Below are positions 38,555 to 49,200 of a stretch of 64,000 nucleotides of DNA, piece by piece. The stretch is from CAZMNY01 sp964567745. GTDB lineage: Bacteria > Planctomycetota > Planctomycetia > Pirellulales > Pirellulaceae. The position numbers were made by a program, and so were the translations under genes. How positions within the stretch are numbered: position 1 is the first letter of the stretch; each line of letters begins with the position of its first letter. The notes beneath the pieces were generated by a model. The model saw only the letters and a program-made list of their open reading frames with translations. It made no database searches and was not told where the DNA came from. The DNA lies in contig CAZMNY010000019.1 in NCBI GenBank assembly GCA_964567745.1, forward strand, positions 62,001-126,000, read 5' to 3'.

Positions 38555-39102
38555 GAAGTGATCGTCTCCAGCACAGCGCGCGACACTATTGGCAAACAAT
38601 GGGTGGTGCGCCGCTGCGTTGACGATTCATCGGGGCGCGGTTGAGCTTGGCACGTCTCATCTTCGTCATCGGGAGCGATTGTTCCGTCCGATAAATTGTC
38701 GCTGTCAGTTTCTGTGACCTTAAATTTGGTGACCTGCCACGAGACGCTTCGATTGTTGCCAAAGCGAACTTGTTCAAGCCGGTGGTACCTCAATGGGTAG
38801 CCCCACTGCGAGTCAAATTCAGCTCGCAACTCCAAATGAAGCGTGTCGGATTGTTCGCGGCCTTGTTCCGAACGCCGCAGATGCTCGACATCGCTTGCCA
38901 TGGTGGAGAACATCCCGTTGATGCTCCATGTGCCCAACGTGCGGCGTTGCCTGAGCGGTCGGCCGTTTCGCAGCGCTTTTCTCGCGATTCCCTTTCGAAC
39001 CTCCACGTGATACTTGGCGGGTTGTAATCCCTTGACCTCAATTTCCACGTCATAGTCGTCAATGGGCACCTCGTTCCAGCGGTCTCTGGCTTCGTCAAAC
39101 AA
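38551..39102 (-). CDS. DUF6174-like protein, probably with an N-terminal membrane helix
   Basis: 183 residues from the first standard start, a TTG at 39102. The segment YDVEIEVKGL, then YHVEVRKGIARKALRNG, WSINGMFSTMASDVEHL and WGYPLRYHRLE follow the pattern of DUF6174 proteins (function unknown). Upstream of the TTG the same frame encodes a clear hydrophobic helix (TAIVLGAILGLAGTIAYY, about 39139-39192) and stays open to a TGA near 39362, yet contains no ATG, GTG or TTG. The true start may be a rare codon such as the CTG at 39237. It overlaps the SDR start by four bases. Confidence 0.65.
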   Translation of the reverse strand: MFDEARDRWNEVPIDDYDVEIEVKGLQPAKYHVEVRKGIARKALRNGRPLRQRRTLGTWSINGMFSTMASDVEHLRRSEQGREQSDTLHLELRAEFDSQWGYPLRYHRLEQVRFGNNRSVSWQVTKFKVTETDSDNLSDGTIAPDDEDETCQAQPRPDESSTQRRTTHCLPIVSRAVLETITS

Positions 39103-39383
39103 GGCTGACGTGAGAATCGGCGTAGGCGACGCATTGGCGTAGCGATAGTAGGCAATTGTGCCGGCGAGGCCCAGTATTGCGCCTAAAACTATCGCGGTTG
39201 TCTTGGCGCGGGTCGCGCTGAGCGTCCGCGTATTCAGCTGTTTCTGATCGTCGGCGATGGTCGTATTGCCCCAATAGGCGTGAGTCTGTGAGAATGGGCC
39301 GGTCCGCTTTGTCGCCCGCGGTGGCGCAGGCTCATTTTGTCGCCGCAGAGTCGACGGGTCAACTCATGAGGAGTTTCGTCGCT

Positions 39384-40838
39384 ATGCCGCACACCGTTCC
39401 GCAGCACACACGCACCAAGATTGTGGCGACGCTCGGTCCCGCAACTCAGGGGCACTCGAAGCTCATGGAGCTGATTCGCGCCGGAGTCAACGTCTTCAGG
39501 ATCAATATGGCTCACGGAGATCGAGCGTCGCACGACGAGGCGCTCGACAGCGTGCGAGCCGCGGCCGCAGAATTGGGCCGACCGCTCGGCGTGCTAATCG
39601 ACTTGGCGGGCCCTAAGATTCGACTTGGCGAGTTGGTCCAAAGCCCGATGGACTGTGAATTGGAGCACCATTTTCACTTCATTCGATCGGGCGCTCGAGC
39701 GCAACACGATCACGAGCTGGAAAGCACGTATGAGCCACTGGTCGACGAGTTGTCGATTGGCGACCAGGTTCTCTTGGCTGACGGCGCGGTGGCGATGGAG
39801 GTCATTGAGAAACAATCGGATCGAGCGATTTGCCGAGTCGTCGAGCCAGGCGTCATTAAGCACCGACAAGGAATCAACTTGCCAGGCGTTGCGTTAAGCA
39901 CGCCCTCACTCACCGCCCACGACCGCGACAACGCCATCTGGGCGGCGCGGCGCCGCGTCGATTTTGTCGGTCTCAGTTTCGTCAGGGCGGCGGACGAGGT
40001 CCGTGAGTTGCGGCGGATCATCGCAGCGGAAGGCGGCAACGCCGACGTAGTGGCCAAGATTGAAAAGGCGGAGGCCGTCAAGAGTTTGGCGGAGATCGTC
40101 GACGCGGCCGACGCCGTCATGGTCGCACGCGGCGACTTGGGAGTCGAGATCGACGTCGCCGAAACGCCGATTGCACAGAAGAGAATTATTGACATGTGTA
40201 CGAAGCTGCGCCGGCCTGTGATTGTCGCCACGCAGATGCTTGACAGTATGCAGCACTCGCGCAGGCCGACTCGCGCGGAAGCGTCCGACGTGGCCAACGC
40301 AATCCTCGATGGTGCCGACGCGTGCATGTTGTCTGGCGAGACGGCGGTGGGAGAATATCCAGTCGAGACGGTCATGATGATGCGCCGCATCATGCGAGCA
40401 ACCGAACTGTTGTTACAAACACAACGAGGGGCGACGCCCTTGCCGCCAACTGTCGATGAGCTCGGCGTGCACCCGATCACGTCAGCCGTCGCATACGGCG
40501 CCGGCCGGATCGCCGAGCGACTTGGCGCCAAACTGGTTGTCATCGCTAGTCGAAGCGGGCAGACCGCTCGCGTGAAAGCAAAACAGCGCGAGTATGTTCC
40601 AACGGTCGGCGTCAGCAATTCCGAAGAGACGCTGCGAAAGATGACTCTTTATTGGGGAATCATCCCGCTTCCCGAGGCTCCGGTTCGCGAGGGTCAGAAT
40701 CTCGCCGAGTTTGTCGAGGAGTGGGCCAAGAATCAAAACCTGGTTCACGCAGGAGATCGGATCGTCCTCGTTACCGGAACGAACATCGTGCCCCACGTTC
40801 ATAATTCGTTGGTCGTGCACGAAGTCAGCCGCGCTTAG
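39384..40838 (+). CDS. pyk: Pyruvate kinase
   Basis: A 484-residue pyruvate kinase catalysing the last step of glycolysis. RTKIVATLGPAT opens the barrel, VFRINMAHG follows, MVARGDLGVEI is the substrate/metal region, and RPVIVATQMLDSM contains the signature helix. The C-terminal domain starts near residue 355. I chose the ATG at 39384 with GAGGAG ten bases upstream; ATGs at 39366 and 39288 are also in frame. It is divergent from the DUF6174-like gene. Confidence 0.96.
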   Translation: MPHTVPQHTRTKIVATLGPATQGHSKLMELIRAGVNVFRINMAHGDRASHDEALDSVRAAAAELGRPLGVLIDLAGPKIRLGELVQSPMDCELEHHFHFIRSGARAQHDHELESTYEPLVDELSIGDQVLLADGAVAMEVIEKQSDRAICRVVEPGVIKHRQGINLPGVALSTPSLTAHDRDNAIWAARRRVDFVGLSFVRAADEVRELRRIIAAEGGNADVVAKIEKAEAVKSLAEIVDAADAVMVARGDLGVEIDVAETPIAQKRIIDMCTKLRRPVIVATQMLDSMQHSRRPTRAEASDVANAILDGADACMLSGETAVGEYPVETVMMMRRIMRATELLLQTQRGATPLPPTVDELGVHPITSAVAYGAGRIAERLGAKLVVIASRSGQTARVKAKQREYVPTVGVSNSEETLRKMTLYWGIIPLPEAPVREGQNLAEFVEEWAKNQNLVHAGDRIVLVTGTNIVPHVHNSLVVHEVSRA

Positions 40839-40851
40839 GATTTGGGGGGCG

Positions 40852-41523
40852 TCACTCAATGTCGTTTGGGCGATGCGCTGGATCATTGGCTTGCGGCGGC
40901 CGATGTGCGATGTCGCTCGGGCTTTCGCCTACGCGGTGGGTTGGTGTCGCATCGCTTCGGTCTTGAGCGGGCAATGGATGGTTGGGCTTCGAATGCGTAA
41001 CGGCCTGGTGCAACGTCGTCGTCGTGACCTGGACAAAGCCGTAAGCTGCGCACGAAGCCAATGCGCCGATAACGCCGAAGGCGAGTCCGCCGATAAGCAG
41101 AAGTTCAATTCGCCGACTTTCTCCAAGAATGACGGCGAAAAAAGCCATTCCACCGAGCATGCCGAGCAGGCCGCCGGAAATCGTACAGGCGAACATGGGC
41201 CAGCCGAGTGAGCGGCGCGAGCTGAGTTGGCTGGCTGGTGCGAAGTCCTCTTTGCGAAGCTGATTCGCACCTCCACTCGTTTGACGCCGCCGTGTCGATT
41301 CGTCTCCACGCTGATCTCGCAATCGCGTACCTAACACGGCGCCGGCCAGATGCGCGACGACGGCAAGTACGAGCAGAGCTGCAACACCGGCGGGCCAGCC
41401 GCCGAACCTCACATAGATCGCCAACAAGACGGAGACGGTGAAAATGACAGCCAGCAGTGTCCGCAAATCGAATTGAGGCGTTCTCAATCGAGTTCGTTCA
41501 ACGGGTGGCTCTTTGGATTCCAA
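40852..41523 (-). CDS. Small polytopic membrane protein, FDLRTLL type
   Basis: About 223 residues, of no family I can name. FDLRTLLAVIFTVSVLLAIYV begins the first of four hydrophobic helices (about 18-38, 44-64, 112-132 and 142-162), with an Arg-rich loop between the second and third and a polar, His/Pro-rich tail. The FDLRTLL opening is typical of short planctomycete membrane proteins. The likely start is a TTG at 41523, inside the end of the response-regulator gene (26-base overlap); a longer frame runs to 41607. The overlap suggests that it belongs to the PspA/two-component operon. Confidence 0.6.
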   Translation of the reverse strand: MESKEPPVERTRLRTPQFDLRTLLAVIFTVSVLLAIYVRFGGWPAGVAALLVLAVVAHLAGAVLGTRLRDQRGDESTRRRQTSGGANQLRKEDFAPASQLSSRRSLGWPMFACTISGGLLGMLGGMAFFAVILGESRRIELLLIGGLAFGVIGALASCAAYGFVQVTTTTLHQAVTHSKPNHPLPAQDRSDATPTHRVGESPSDIAHRPPQANDPAHRPNDIE

Positions 41524-42913
41524 GTTGCTGTATCTTCTGTTGCAGATTTTGGCGATGCATGCCGAGACGCCTGGCGGCGGCGCTAACGTTTTGCTCTTCC
41601 CGCGCAAGAGCGTTTTCGATCATTCTGCGTTCGAATGATTCGATCAGTATTTTCTTCGCTTCCGTCAGAGGCAAATCGAGTAGATCAGCAAATGCGTCTT
41701 CGCCATCGAGGGCGGGCGTCGATGTGGGCAGTTGCAAATCCGGACTGTCGATGATGCCGTTGTCACACAATGCGGCCGCAGCTGTCACGGCCTGTTTGAG
41801 TTGCCGAACATTGCCCGGCCAATCGTAATCTAGCATGCGGTCGCACGCAGTTGGCGAGAAGCGGCAAGGCGTCCCCGTCGGCGGCGCCTTGCTTTGTTCC
41901 ACCAGGCTGTCGAGAAAATGCTGCGCCAACGGCAAAACATCGTCGGTCCTTCGTCGCAATGGCGGAGCAACGATCGAAATGCCTCGTATGCGAAACAACA
42001 AATCTTGGCGGAACCGCTTCTCCGCAATTCCCTGCTCAAGGTCCTGGTGGGTCGCGCTGATCACTCTCACATCGACTTGACGCGCAGTTGAATCGCCGAT
42101 GCGGCAAACGACGCGTTCCTGCAACACGCGAAGTATTTTGGCCTGAGCCGCCGTCGGCATGTCGCCGATTTCGTCCAGGAACAGCGTCCCCCCATCGGCC
42201 TGTTCAAACACGCCCGCTCGCGCAGCGTCGGCGCCGGTGAACGCGCCCTTCGCGTGTCCGAACAGTTCGCTTTCGGTTAATGATTCCGCGATCGCCGCGG
42301 TATTGACCGCCACGAATGGGCCGCTGCTCCGCGAGCTCTGGTTGTGGATTTCTCTAGCAATCAGCTCCTTGCCCGTTCCCGTTTCGCCTTCGATCAATAC
42401 GTCGATTTCAGCCCGCGACGCTCGCTCGATCAATCCAAACACTCGCCCCATCGCCTGGCTTGCTCCGATCAGCTGGCCCATCGATGTTCGCTGTTTCAAG
42501 TCCGAGGCCAAGTCGTCAATCTGGCTGACTAACCGGATACGTTCGCGAGTTCTCCGTGCGAATGAACGGATTTGCTCGATTTCAAACGGCTTTGCCACGT
42601 AGTTCGAAGCGCCCAATCGAAGGCACTCCACCGCAGACTCAACTCGATCGTCGCCCGTCACCACAATCACTTCGAGCGATTTGCGCCATTCGGGGCCGCA
42701 GGCGGCGGGCAGTCGCTGCAGGACGGCGAGCCCATCGACATGGGGCATGGTCATGTCGAGAAAAACTAAGTCGAACGACTCGGAGGCCAAACGCTCTAGT
42801 GCTTGTTCGCCATCCTCGGCTTCCGAAAGGTCGTACGCTTCACAATCGAGCGCTTTGCGCATCCCGAATCGGGCTGCTTTCTCGTCGTCCGCTATGAGAA
42901 TTCTTAAGGTCAT
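41498..42913 (-). CDS. Sigma-54-dependent response regulator, NtrC family
   Basis: A 471-residue three-domain activator. The receiver (1-120) has LIADDE, the phospho-acceptor Asp53 in FLDMTMP and Lys in YVAKPF. The AAA+ domain (about 140-370) has Walker A GETGTGKE, the sigma-54 contact loop GAFTGA, Walker B GGTLFLDEIGD and the arginine-finger region FRQDLLFRI. A Fis-type helix-turn-helix ends the protein (ARRLGMHRQNLQQKI). It should activate sigma-54 promoters when phosphorylated by the kinase encoded 37 bases upstream. Confidence 0.96.
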   Translation of the reverse strand: MTLRILIADDEKAARFGMRKALDCEAYDLSEAEDGEQALERLASESFDLVFLDMTMPHVDGLAVLQRLPAACGPEWRKSLEVIVVTGDDRVESAVECLRLGASNYVAKPFEIEQIRSFARRTRERIRLVSQIDDLASDLKQRTSMGQLIGASQAMGRVFGLIERASRAEIDVLIEGETGTGKELIAREIHNQSSRSSGPFVAVNTAAIAESLTESELFGHAKGAFTGADAARAGVFEQADGGTLFLDEIGDMPTAAQAKILRVLQERVVCRIGDSTARQVDVRVISATHQDLEQGIAEKRFRQDLLFRIRGISIVAPPLRRRTDDVLPLAQHFLDSLVEQSKAPPTGTPCRFSPTACDRMLDYDWPGNVRQLKQAVTAAAALCDNGIIDSPDLQLPTSTPALDGEDAFADLLDLPLTEAKKILIESFERRMIENALAREEQNVSAAARRLGMHRQNLQQKIQQLGIQRATR

Positions 42914-42950
42914 TGGCCGTTGCGCCGCGGCGTCCAAAAAATGGAGTCAG

Positions 42951-45035
42951 TTATCTGAGGTTGGCGTCACCTGTGATTGGCAATGTCACGACAAACGTTG
43001 TGCCGTTCTCGGGCGAACTGCAATACGAAATCTCGCCGCCCAGTTCGCGCATGCGACGATTGACAATATACAGGCCTAAACCGGATCCGTCCGCCTTGCT
43101 CGTGACAAACGGTTCGTAGAGTCGGTCTCGAAGCTCTGGCGGAATGCCCGGGCCGTTATCCGCCACGCGAATCGCAACTTGTCCATTGACTCCCGAGTCG
43201 CAGGAAACCGTGACGCTTCCGCCTGTCGGCACCGCTTGTAGGGCGTTGAGCATCAGATTCATCAACACGTCCCGCATCGCCTCATCGTCGGCCGCGATGA
43301 TCGGCGTCGCTTCGTCGATGTCGATCGTCAATTTGACTTTGTGGCGAAGGGCCAAGTGATTGAGGACAAGAGAGAGGCTGCGCGACACGGCGGCCAGATC
43401 GCACGCGCCCGTTCGAACGCTCGCCGGTCGGGCGAACTGCAAGAGATTCGAGGTCGTGTTGGACAGTCGGTTTACTTCATCCAGAATCAGCTCCAAACTT
43501 TCTTTCGATTCGGTTGCCGCAAGCTGCTCCTTCAAAACCGCCGCGATCGTCTTAATGGACGAGAGCGGATTGCGTATCTCGTGAGTCATGCAGCTTGTTA
43601 ACAGGCCGAGCGTACTGAGCTTTTCGTTTTGCATCGCCCGACGCTCGACTTCAACTTGTTCCCGGCGTATGGCGTTTGCCGTCATCGCACTGCCGAAAAG
43701 GTCGACAAGCAAGACACACGCACTGACTTGCTCGCCCGACAGTTCCTTGCCTCGATGCTGACGCCCAATCAACGCCAGACCTTGGGCGAACGGCTGTTCC
43801 CAGCGGATGGCCAGCCAAGCCCGATTGCAGCGAAACGCTTCGAGCAATTCCGAACAGGGCGCGGTACTGAGCGTGAGCCAGTTCTCGTCTCGCTGCGCCA
43901 ACTCGGTTTGAAGCTGCCAGGCGTCCTCGCTGGACGCCGCCAAGGATCCCGCTTCCATTTGCGTTTCGCCGCTGGCCGAAAACAACCAGAGCTGCACTGG
44001 CGCATCGATGGCTTCCGATAATCGTGGTGCGAACCAAGCAAGCGAGGATTCTTCGGGTCGTTCCTCAAGCTGTGCGATGGCGGAGGCCAGCTGCTGCACG
44101 CGAATCCGAGACTCGGACGTACCCGCTCTTACCAAATACCTCAGCGCCTCCGCTGCTCGATTGCGAAGCGGCGCGTAAAACAAAACGATCGCGGCGATGC
44201 CAATCGTCTCGACGACGCCGAGATTGATACCCAGCGATCGCCCCCAGTGCTGCCCCCAATTCGCAATGACCGCTTGGTGAAAAATCAGAATGCCGGCAAG
44301 CGCCGAGCCGTAGATCATCGAACGTTCAAGCACCAACTGCAAAATGTTGTAACGGATGACGTAATAGGCCAGTACGACAACAAGTGCTTCGGGAGCGAGA
44401 ATGGCGAGCGTTACGAATCCGCTTTGGCTTGGCCCGACAATCGAGTCCGAAAGCCAGAGAATTACGCCGAGGATGCTCGCCAGGCCGGCCAGCATCATCC
44501 CCATTGTTCGCAAGAAACGCTGCACTTCCGGTTCGGACGATGAAACGCGGTAACTGCAAAAAACTCCGCATGCGATCATGTTCACCGTGATGGCAGCGGC
44601 CAAATAGGCCTCACGGAACGCCGCAGTTTGTTCGAGGAAATTGCCCATCGGGTTCTCGGCGATGCTGCGTATGATCAAAGGGATCGCAAACATCGGTAAG
44701 TAACAGAGGGCGTATCGAGCATCGCGTTTCTCGATCAATTGCAATCCGGTTCGCCACACACGGATGGCTGAGTGCAGCATCGCACAGGGCATCAACAACA
44801 AGCCGGTCGCCATTAACGTCATTGCCGAAAGGCGAGGCCAGCTTGACCAGCTGCCGCTTTCCAGGACGAGCTTGTGCGAGAACACGCCGACGTGAAACAT
44901 CCAGATTGCAAAGACGACCAGTGCGACCGGCGCCGCCGTGTATCGCCACTTGCGCCGGTCCAAGACCGAAATCAAGACAGTTGTGTCGACTACGACGGAC
45001 GCGCCGTATGCAACGATGTACAGATCGTCAAACAT
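42951..45035 (-). CDS. Multi-TM/GAF sensor histidine kinase
   Basis: A 694-residue kinase. About eight N-terminal membrane helices (to about residue 290) lead to a GAF-like domain (about 310-450), a HisKA helix pair with the phospho-acceptor near His485 (MTHEIRNPLSS) and a HATPase domain with NLMLNALQAV, VADNGPGIP and DGSGLGLYIV. The layout resembles PrsK of the exosortase systems, which also pairs with a sigma-54 regulator, but no exosortase gene is here. The ATG at 45035 overlaps the stop of the upstream 129-residue gene by eight bases. Confidence 0.92.
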   Translation of the reverse strand: MFDDLYIVAYGASVVVDTTVLISVLDRRKWRYTAAPVALVVFAIWMFHVGVFSHKLVLESGSWSSWPRLSAMTLMATGLLLMPCAMLHSAIRVWRTGLQLIEKRDARYALCYLPMFAIPLIIRSIAENPMGNFLEQTAAFREAYLAAAITVNMIACGVFCSYRVSSSEPEVQRFLRTMGMMLAGLASILGVILWLSDSIVGPSQSGFVTLAILAPEALVVVLAYYVIRYNILQLVLERSMIYGSALAGILIFHQAVIANWGQHWGRSLGINLGVVETIGIAAIVLFYAPLRNRAAEALRYLVRAGTSESRIRVQQLASAIAQLEERPEESSLAWFAPRLSEAIDAPVQLWLFSASGETQMEAGSLAASSEDAWQLQTELAQRDENWLTLSTAPCSELLEAFRCNRAWLAIRWEQPFAQGLALIGRQHRGKELSGEQVSACVLLVDLFGSAMTANAIRREQVEVERRAMQNEKLSTLGLLTSCMTHEIRNPLSSIKTIAAVLKEQLAATESKESLELILDEVNRLSNTTSNLLQFARPASVRTGACDLAAVSRSLSLVLNHLALRHKVKLTIDIDEATPIIAADDEAMRDVLMNLMLNALQAVPTGGSVTVSCDSGVNGQVAIRVADNGPGIPPELRDRLYEPFVTSKADGSGLGLYIVNRRMRELGGEISYCSSPENGTTFVVTLPITGDANLR

Positions 45036-45417
45036 CTCCGCCCAATCGTTCGCGCAATCGCGATTCGTTTGCGACAGGGAACACTTCGATCTCGCTCGCA
45101 TCCACGGTCGATTTCCCTGCTGAGGTCTCCCATCGCTCGACCTCGCCTCGCGCATCAATGGTCAGCTGCGCAGGACCTCGATTCGTCTCGCATTCGTAGC
45201 TCACGACAGGCTCAGCGCAACTCGGCTGAACGGTTCGTCTTCTTACGACTGCCCATTCGCCTTCGATCACGATAATGCTCCTCGGCGAAAGTTGAAGAAG
45301 GCGCCCTTCGGTTGGTGAGCAACGGATACGATCATTGGCCCACCATGTCCAAATCAACTGGCCGACGGGCCTCGCCAACTCGTGGAAGGCTAACGTCATT
45401 CGACTAATCCAATTCAT
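45028..45417 (-). CDS. Unknown 129-residue protein, coupled to the histidine kinase
   Basis: I recognise no family. The sequence starts MNWISRMTLAFHELAR and continues with beta-rich stretches (RLLQLSPRSIIVIEGEWAVV, VSYECETN, AQLTIDARGEVERWE) and a charged C terminus. It has no signal peptide or membrane helix. The ATG at 45417 has a GGTGGACGG upstream; the frame continues to 45471. Its stop overlaps the kinase start, which argues that it is a real gene and part of the same regulatory unit between pspA and the kinase. Confidence 0.65.
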   Translation of the reverse strand: MNWISRMTLAFHELARPVGQLIWTWWANDRIRCSPTEGRLLQLSPRSIIVIEGEWAVVRRRTVQPSCAEPVVSYECETNRGPAQLTIDARGEVERWETSAGKSTVDASEIEVFPVANESRLRERLGGDV

Positions 45418-45524
45418 CGATCCGTCCACCAATGTAACCGAATTCGTTTTTTGGAACCGAAGGGTCGCCAATGGGGGCCCGTCAGCCAGAACTCAGCCCG
45501 CTCTCGTCTTCGCACGCTCAAGCT

Positions 45525-46202
45525 TCAAGATGACGAAACGCGTTTCTTCAGGTCGGCAAGTTTCTTTTCGAGTCGCTCCTTTCGCTCGACCGCTTCAAAT
45601 TGCTCGTCCAAATCCTCGGCTTCCGCGCTCGGTCCGTCGAGTCGCTCGTAGGCTTCCGTGACCGCCTCGGCTCGTTCGACTCGATCTTCGAGTCGTTTGA
45701 ATTCGGCGAACGCGCTTGAATTGCCCGCCTTCGCCATAGCCTGATTGATCTTCTGACTCGATTCGGCTCGAGAGACTCGGGCAAGCAGCAGCGTCTGCTT
45801 CTGTCGTGCCTGTCGGATCTTGTCCTCGAGTTCACGCACCGAATCCTTGAGGCTCGTCGTTTGCCGCTTTTGCTGTTCCAGCTCGCGATTCAAACTGTCA
45901 TACCTTTCTTCGGCGCTATCCTGTTGCTCGAGTGCGGCACGCGCCGAGGTGTCATCGTCGCGTTCAACCGCGCTCTTGGCTCGGTCAGCCCAATGCTTCG
46001 CTTCTCGTTCGGCTCGCGCGACTTTTTTCTCTAACAGTATTTCGTCGGCAATTGCGTTTGCGACGCTGCCGCGAACGGTGCTCAATTCATGTTCCATGTC
46101 GATCAGCAGCTGGTGGATCATTCTCTCGGGATCCGAGATCTTCTCCTTGATTGCGGTGATGTTCGATTTCATGACAAACGAAAATGTGGTTAGCCAGCTC
46201 AT
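45525..46202 (-). CDS. pspA: PspA/IM30 family membrane-maintenance protein
   Basis: A 225-residue, almost wholly helical coiled-coil protein. The short amphipathic start (MSWLTTFSFVMKSNITAIKEK) and ISDPERMIHQLLIDMEHEL are typical of PspA/IM30, which forms ring or rod assemblies on damaged membranes. Long heptad helices follow to about residue 200. AGGAG lies six bases before the ATG. It lies 85 bases downstream of the giant membrane protein gene and upstream of the kinase/regulator pair. In Proteobacteria pspA is sigma-54-dependent, so the sigma-54 regulator in this operon fits. Confidence 0.93.
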   Translation of the reverse strand: MSWLTTFSFVMKSNITAIKEKISDPERMIHQLLIDMEHELSTVRGSVANAIADEILLEKKVARAEREAKHWADRAKSAVERDDDTSARAALEQQDSAEERYDSLNRELEQQKRQTTSLKDSVRELEDKIRQARQKQTLLLARVSRAESSQKINQAMAKAGNSSAFAEFKRLEDRVERAEAVTEAYERLDGPSAEAEDLDEQFEAVERKERLEKKLADLKKRVSSS

Positions 46203-46287
46203 GTTGATCTCCTAAAAACCAAGTTTGGATAGTGTCGAAAATGGAAGTGATTTGTTGCCTCTCTCCAATCGTTTTCGCTCGGCGCTT

Positions 46288-49200
46288 TCATCGCCAGGAA
46301 CGGAGGTCGCTCGTGACGGCGCGTAACTGCTGCAAAAGCCGTTCTCGTTGGTTTTCCGCGAACGCACCGAGCGCCAGTACAGCCGCGCCAAGTGCGATCC
46401 CTGCAAGCCAAAGCAGGCTGATGTTATCGATACATCCGTGGACGACGATTGCCGTCAGGTCCGCGAGCAGGAAAGCGACGCCCGCGTAGAGCAATGCGCG
46501 AACACGAATCGCGATGCCCGCCAAGGCGACCAGTACAGAAAACGCCATCAAGGCGAAGAGGTGCAGCCACTGGCCGTCGAGAATGTGAAACGAGGGCGAG
46601 ACGAGAATCGTCAACGCGCCGCCGTATCGCAGTGGATTGCGGCAGGCGGCGGGGATCTCCTCTCCCAACAACTCGACGACCAACAGGATCGAGAGGCCGA
46701 TCGGAGCCAAGTAAAACTGAGGGTCGTCGACTTGCAATTCCCGCCACAGCAGAAACATGGCCGCGTTGAAGACCAACCCGGAAAGCAGTGCGAACCATCG
46801 GTTCGGTTGTTCGATTGCCCTCCAGAGATAAAAGGCGGCGCCGCCAAGCAGCAGGAGGCTGTTCCAACCAAGCCAGACAGGATCAGCCGTGACATGTTGC
46901 CAAACCGCCAATGCGGTTGCCGCCAGCGGCGCCGCGAGAGCGACTTGTTCCATCGGATCGGAAAGCACGGCTAGCCGTTCGCGATGACGAACCAGTCTCG
47001 AAACGACGTAGAACGCGGCGCCAAGGCCCAATGTACCTGGCAACGCCGACGCTAACCCAAGCCTTAGTCCTGTAACGATGATCACGAACAACGCGCCGAA
47101 CAAGCCGATCACGATCGCCCCCCACGCTCGACTCGTCGATTGGTCTCGAACGGCTCTGTTGCCCTGACTTACGCTGAACCATCCGAAGACAGCCGCCAAG
47201 CTCGCCGTTCCCGCGATGCCAACTTCCATCTCGCCCTGCAGGGTCGCCAGAAACGTTATGCCCAAGCCGATCGCAATCAGGCTTGCGAGACCAACTCGCT
47301 GTGATGCGCGAGTCGCTCGTTGAAACGGAGTTTCGTCCTGTCCAATTCGATCCCAGCCGAGATGGCAGATCGATGCCGCCAGCGTCAGCCAGGGTAAGCT
47401 GGTGAGGCCGTGCATCGTGCATAACTCGGCAATCCAGTCCTGTTGCCCGGCTTGAAGCAAGTCGGCAAGGACAACGAGGCCGCTCCAACTGGCGAGCGTC
47501 GCGAAGATTCGAGCTTCGTCCGCGTCGCGACGAATCAGGCATGCCACTGCCAGTGAGGCGAGGGACATCAGACCGGCGATTCGAATCCAGAATGGAAAGA
47601 CAATGGTCGAAATGGCGACCACGACGATGAGCGTCAAAGTTGCGACGAGCATCGCCGGTGTGAATACGTTCTGCGCGATCGACTCGGTCCAGTGTCGAAT
47701 GGGCGTGTCGGATCGGAGACGCTCGACCTTGTCATCCTGGTCGATCGACTCGGACTCAAAGACATCGAGAAACTCAATTCCGCTCTTCGGGTCAACGACT
47801 CTTTGAGCTATGGCGAGAAATGCCGTTGTGTTGAAAGTCTGCCCGACCCAGCCTTTTAATTCGCGTAGCGCTGAGCTGCCGTTCTTGCGGAGCAGCCAAG
47901 TCGTGGGAACCAGCGAGACGGCGACAAGCGCGGCCGCTCCGGCGGTCGCGGCCAAGACGCATGTTGAGATGGCGTGTCCCGCGCCAATTCCGTACGCCAC
48001 TCCGAATTGGCCGCAGACCATGATCAATACAACAGCGCCGCCCGCCGCGCAGACAGCGCGAGCCCGACGTCTGGCCCAGTCGAAGAGACAGAGCGACAAC
48101 AGCAGGTATTCCCAATCGAAAACGGTACTTGGCATCGCGGATCGATCGACGGCCAAGGCGATGGTTGCGGCGATGATGGGAAGGCTGAGCAACATGAGGA
48201 CGCCCAGTCCAAGCTTCGAGATCGCATCGTTGGCTTTGCCGAACGACTGGCTCCAGCGACTGGTCTCATTCGCTCGAAGCGCGTAGCCAACGGCCCATTG
48301 AATGGCGGCTTGGGCGAAGGCGATCGACAGCAGTTGCGGCCCGTCGGCAAACGTTGCGCCCCAGATGTAACCCATCGAGCTGATCAAGATGATCGCGGCG
48401 CCGCCCAGCAAAGTCCTTGTCCAGATTAGAGCTTGGCCGAGTAGAACCAGTGCGATTGCGACCGCGGCCAGTCCGCCATTAATTGTCTCGAATGCATTGG
48501 CGTAAACGACCCAGTGCGTTGCGGTGACCAGAGACAGCATTCCGCCGATGAATCTCAGCATGCCGCCTTCGATATTGAGCCGTTCGTCGACGTCGTTGCT
48601 TGCTGCATTCTTCATCGACGTCGGAATTTGGAGCAAACGACCGTCGAAAATAGATCCCGCCACGGTGAGAATCGCTGCGCCGCTGAGTAGCGATAGCGTT
48701 CTCACGATCGCTAAATGCTCCGCGGCGACTCCTAGAAAACTTGTGGCCGGCAGGCCCCAGCAAAAGATAACAACGGCAAGGCCGGAAAAGGCGACTAACA
48801 TTCGCTCGCGGAAAACGATTGCTTGAACGCACAACAGGACGCCCAACGGCGCGCTGACAACGGCGAGGGCAGAGTAGCTGGTCATCGCTAAAATGAGAAG
48901 CAGGCACGTCGCTCCGCAGCTGAACTGAGCTAACGGCTTGCGCCACAGGCTCATTGTCTCGCGTCCGACAAATCGCGTGGTGAACGTCATCGCGGCGAGA
49001 AGCGGAAGGTAGGTGAGGCCGTAGTAGGCATACGGCAACTTGGGTTGGTCGACGGCGCGGGCGGCCGCATCGACAAGGACTCGAGCTGTTTCCAAGAAGA
49101 ATGCGGGGCTAAAGTTGTAGGCCAAGGTAAGCATCAGAATCGCGCCCCAAGCGATTTCTCGTCGGTCGAATCGTGTCGCAACGACGGCCAGTACGATCGC

